This document shows, one piece after another, positions 63,537-64,000 of a stretch of DNA of 64,000 nt. How positions within the stretch are numbered: the stretch's first letter is position 1; each line of letters opens with the position of its first letter. Below the pieces are notes generated by a model that worked only from the letters and a program-made list of their open reading frames with translations, did no database searches and was not told the origin of the DNA. A program made the position numbers and the translations under genes. The stretch is taken from contig NZ_JHAL01000002.1 of assembly GCF_000738005.1 (NCBI RefSeq), positions 1,652,958-1,716,957 on the forward strand. The letters are read 5' to 3'. This DNA comes from Bifidobacterium crudilactis (lineage in GTDB: Bacteria; Actinomycetota; Actinomycetes; Actinomycetales; Bifidobacteriaceae).

Positions 63537-64000
63537 TGGTCGAGTACATCGACACTCATCGCCACCGGTTCGGGGTCGGGCCGATCCGCACGGTCCCGCG
63601 GGCTGCGCTGGCTGGCGGGTTTCTCACCGCCAGAGCATACCGGCAGGTCAAAGCCCGTGCCGCCAGCAGGATGCGTGCTCGTCACGAGACGCCGGCCCGT
63701 GACATCATGGTGATCCACGCGCACCGGTTCATGGCGGTGTACGGGTATCGGAAAGTCCATCGTCGGCTGATCCGCCGGGGATGGCGTGGGATCGGGCGTG
63801 ACCAGGTGCTGCACGTCATGCGCTCCCTCACGATCCAGGGGGTGCGTCGGGGACGGAACCCGATCACCACGCGACCCGCCAGAGGCACGGGCGGCAGGCC
63901 GGACCTGGTGAACAGGCAGTTCACCACCGAGGCTCCTGGACGCTTGCACGTGGCCGACATCACCATCGTCACGACTCGCGTCCGGCTCGTTCGCGTATGT
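63536..64000 (+). CDS. IS3-family transposase OrfB, partial
   Basis: Runs off the window. It reads MVEYIDTHRHRFGVGPIRTV, then FMAVYGYRKVHRRLIRRGWR and PDLVNRQFTTEAPGRLHVADIT, the zinc-finger-like and early DDE integrase-core part with the first Asp (ADIT). After ADIT the frame gives VTTRVRLVRVC, while a shift at about 63977 restores the expected R-SGSFAYV sequence. So the copy appears to carry a one-base insertion near the window end and may be inactive. Confidence 0.8.
   Translation, partial: MVEYIDTHRHRFGVGPIRTVPRAALAGGFLTARAYRQVKARAASRMRARHETPARDIMVIHAHRFMAVYGYRKVHRRLIRRGWRGIGRDQVLHVMRSLTIQGVRRGRNPITTRPARGTGGRPDLVNRQFTTEAPGRLHVADITIVTTRVRLVRVC

Larger units (their letters stand above)
63184..64000 (+). 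mobile_element. IS3-family insertion sequence, right end outside the window
   Basis: Begins about 63184 (TGATATGGACTGGGTTTTG), inside the end of the oxidoreductase gene, and continues past the window. It contains an orfA and a partial orfB in the order and overlap usual for IS3. The first bases supply the end of the preceding gene. The other inverted repeat cannot be seen. Confidence 0.8.

Overview
The window looks like chromosome from a Bifidobacterium or close relative. Pointers are the adjacent zwf-opcA-pgl / gnd genes, a Kup potassium transporter, a protein mannosyltransferase, GC-rich coding sequence, strong AGGAGG ribosome sites and the actinobacterial SCO6880-type conjugation proteins. 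Species cannot be settled from the sequence.

Bases 1-28,900 are ordinary chromosome. They hold an MFS exporter, a flavin oxidoreductase pair (FMN reductase plus luciferase-like monooxygenase), an ATP-grasp-like orphan, a TetR regulator, an HD-domain protein, the oxidative pentose-phosphate genes (zwf, opcA, pgl, and gnd on the other strand), a class II glutamine amidotransferase, kup, tatD, a heterodimeric ABC exporter, metG, an AbiEi-like protein coupled to a leucine-rich-repeat-variant protein, rsmI, a PMT mannosyltransferase and a DedA protein. Long spacers after pgl and after the mannosyltransferase gene carry dispersed hairpin repeats and duplicated copies of the neighbouring gene's 3' end.

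Bases 28,919-~55,760 are an integrative conjugative element next to tRNA-Ala(CGC). It begins with a tyrosine recombinase, then an ImmA-type metalloprotease and XRE repressor facing a small HTH gene, an excisionase-like gene and a replication-type HTH protein. Next comes a co-directional conjugation block: a 1400-residue sortase-anchored adhesin, small membrane proteins, a lytic transglycosylase-CHAP hydrolase, two lipoproteins, a pilin-like protein, a VirB6/TrbL-like protein, an SCO6880 protein, a VirB4-like ATPase, a VirD4-like coupling protein and a DUF4913 protein. On the opposite strand lie mobC, the relaxase and a charged accessory protein. A cargo-like set of small leftward genes (52-55.5 kb) is separated by GC-rich, hairpin-filled spacers; two spacers share six ordered sequence blocks with different stems between them, a candidate structured RNA or repeat family. 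The right attachment site was not found.

Bases ~55,800-64,000 are a second accessory zone: an AT-rich broken secreted-protein gene, a decayed IS3-family element, and an arsenic resistance locus (arsR facing acr3-arsD-arsA-FAD oxidoreductase). Another IS3-family element has replaced the last codons of the oxidoreductase and runs off the window end.
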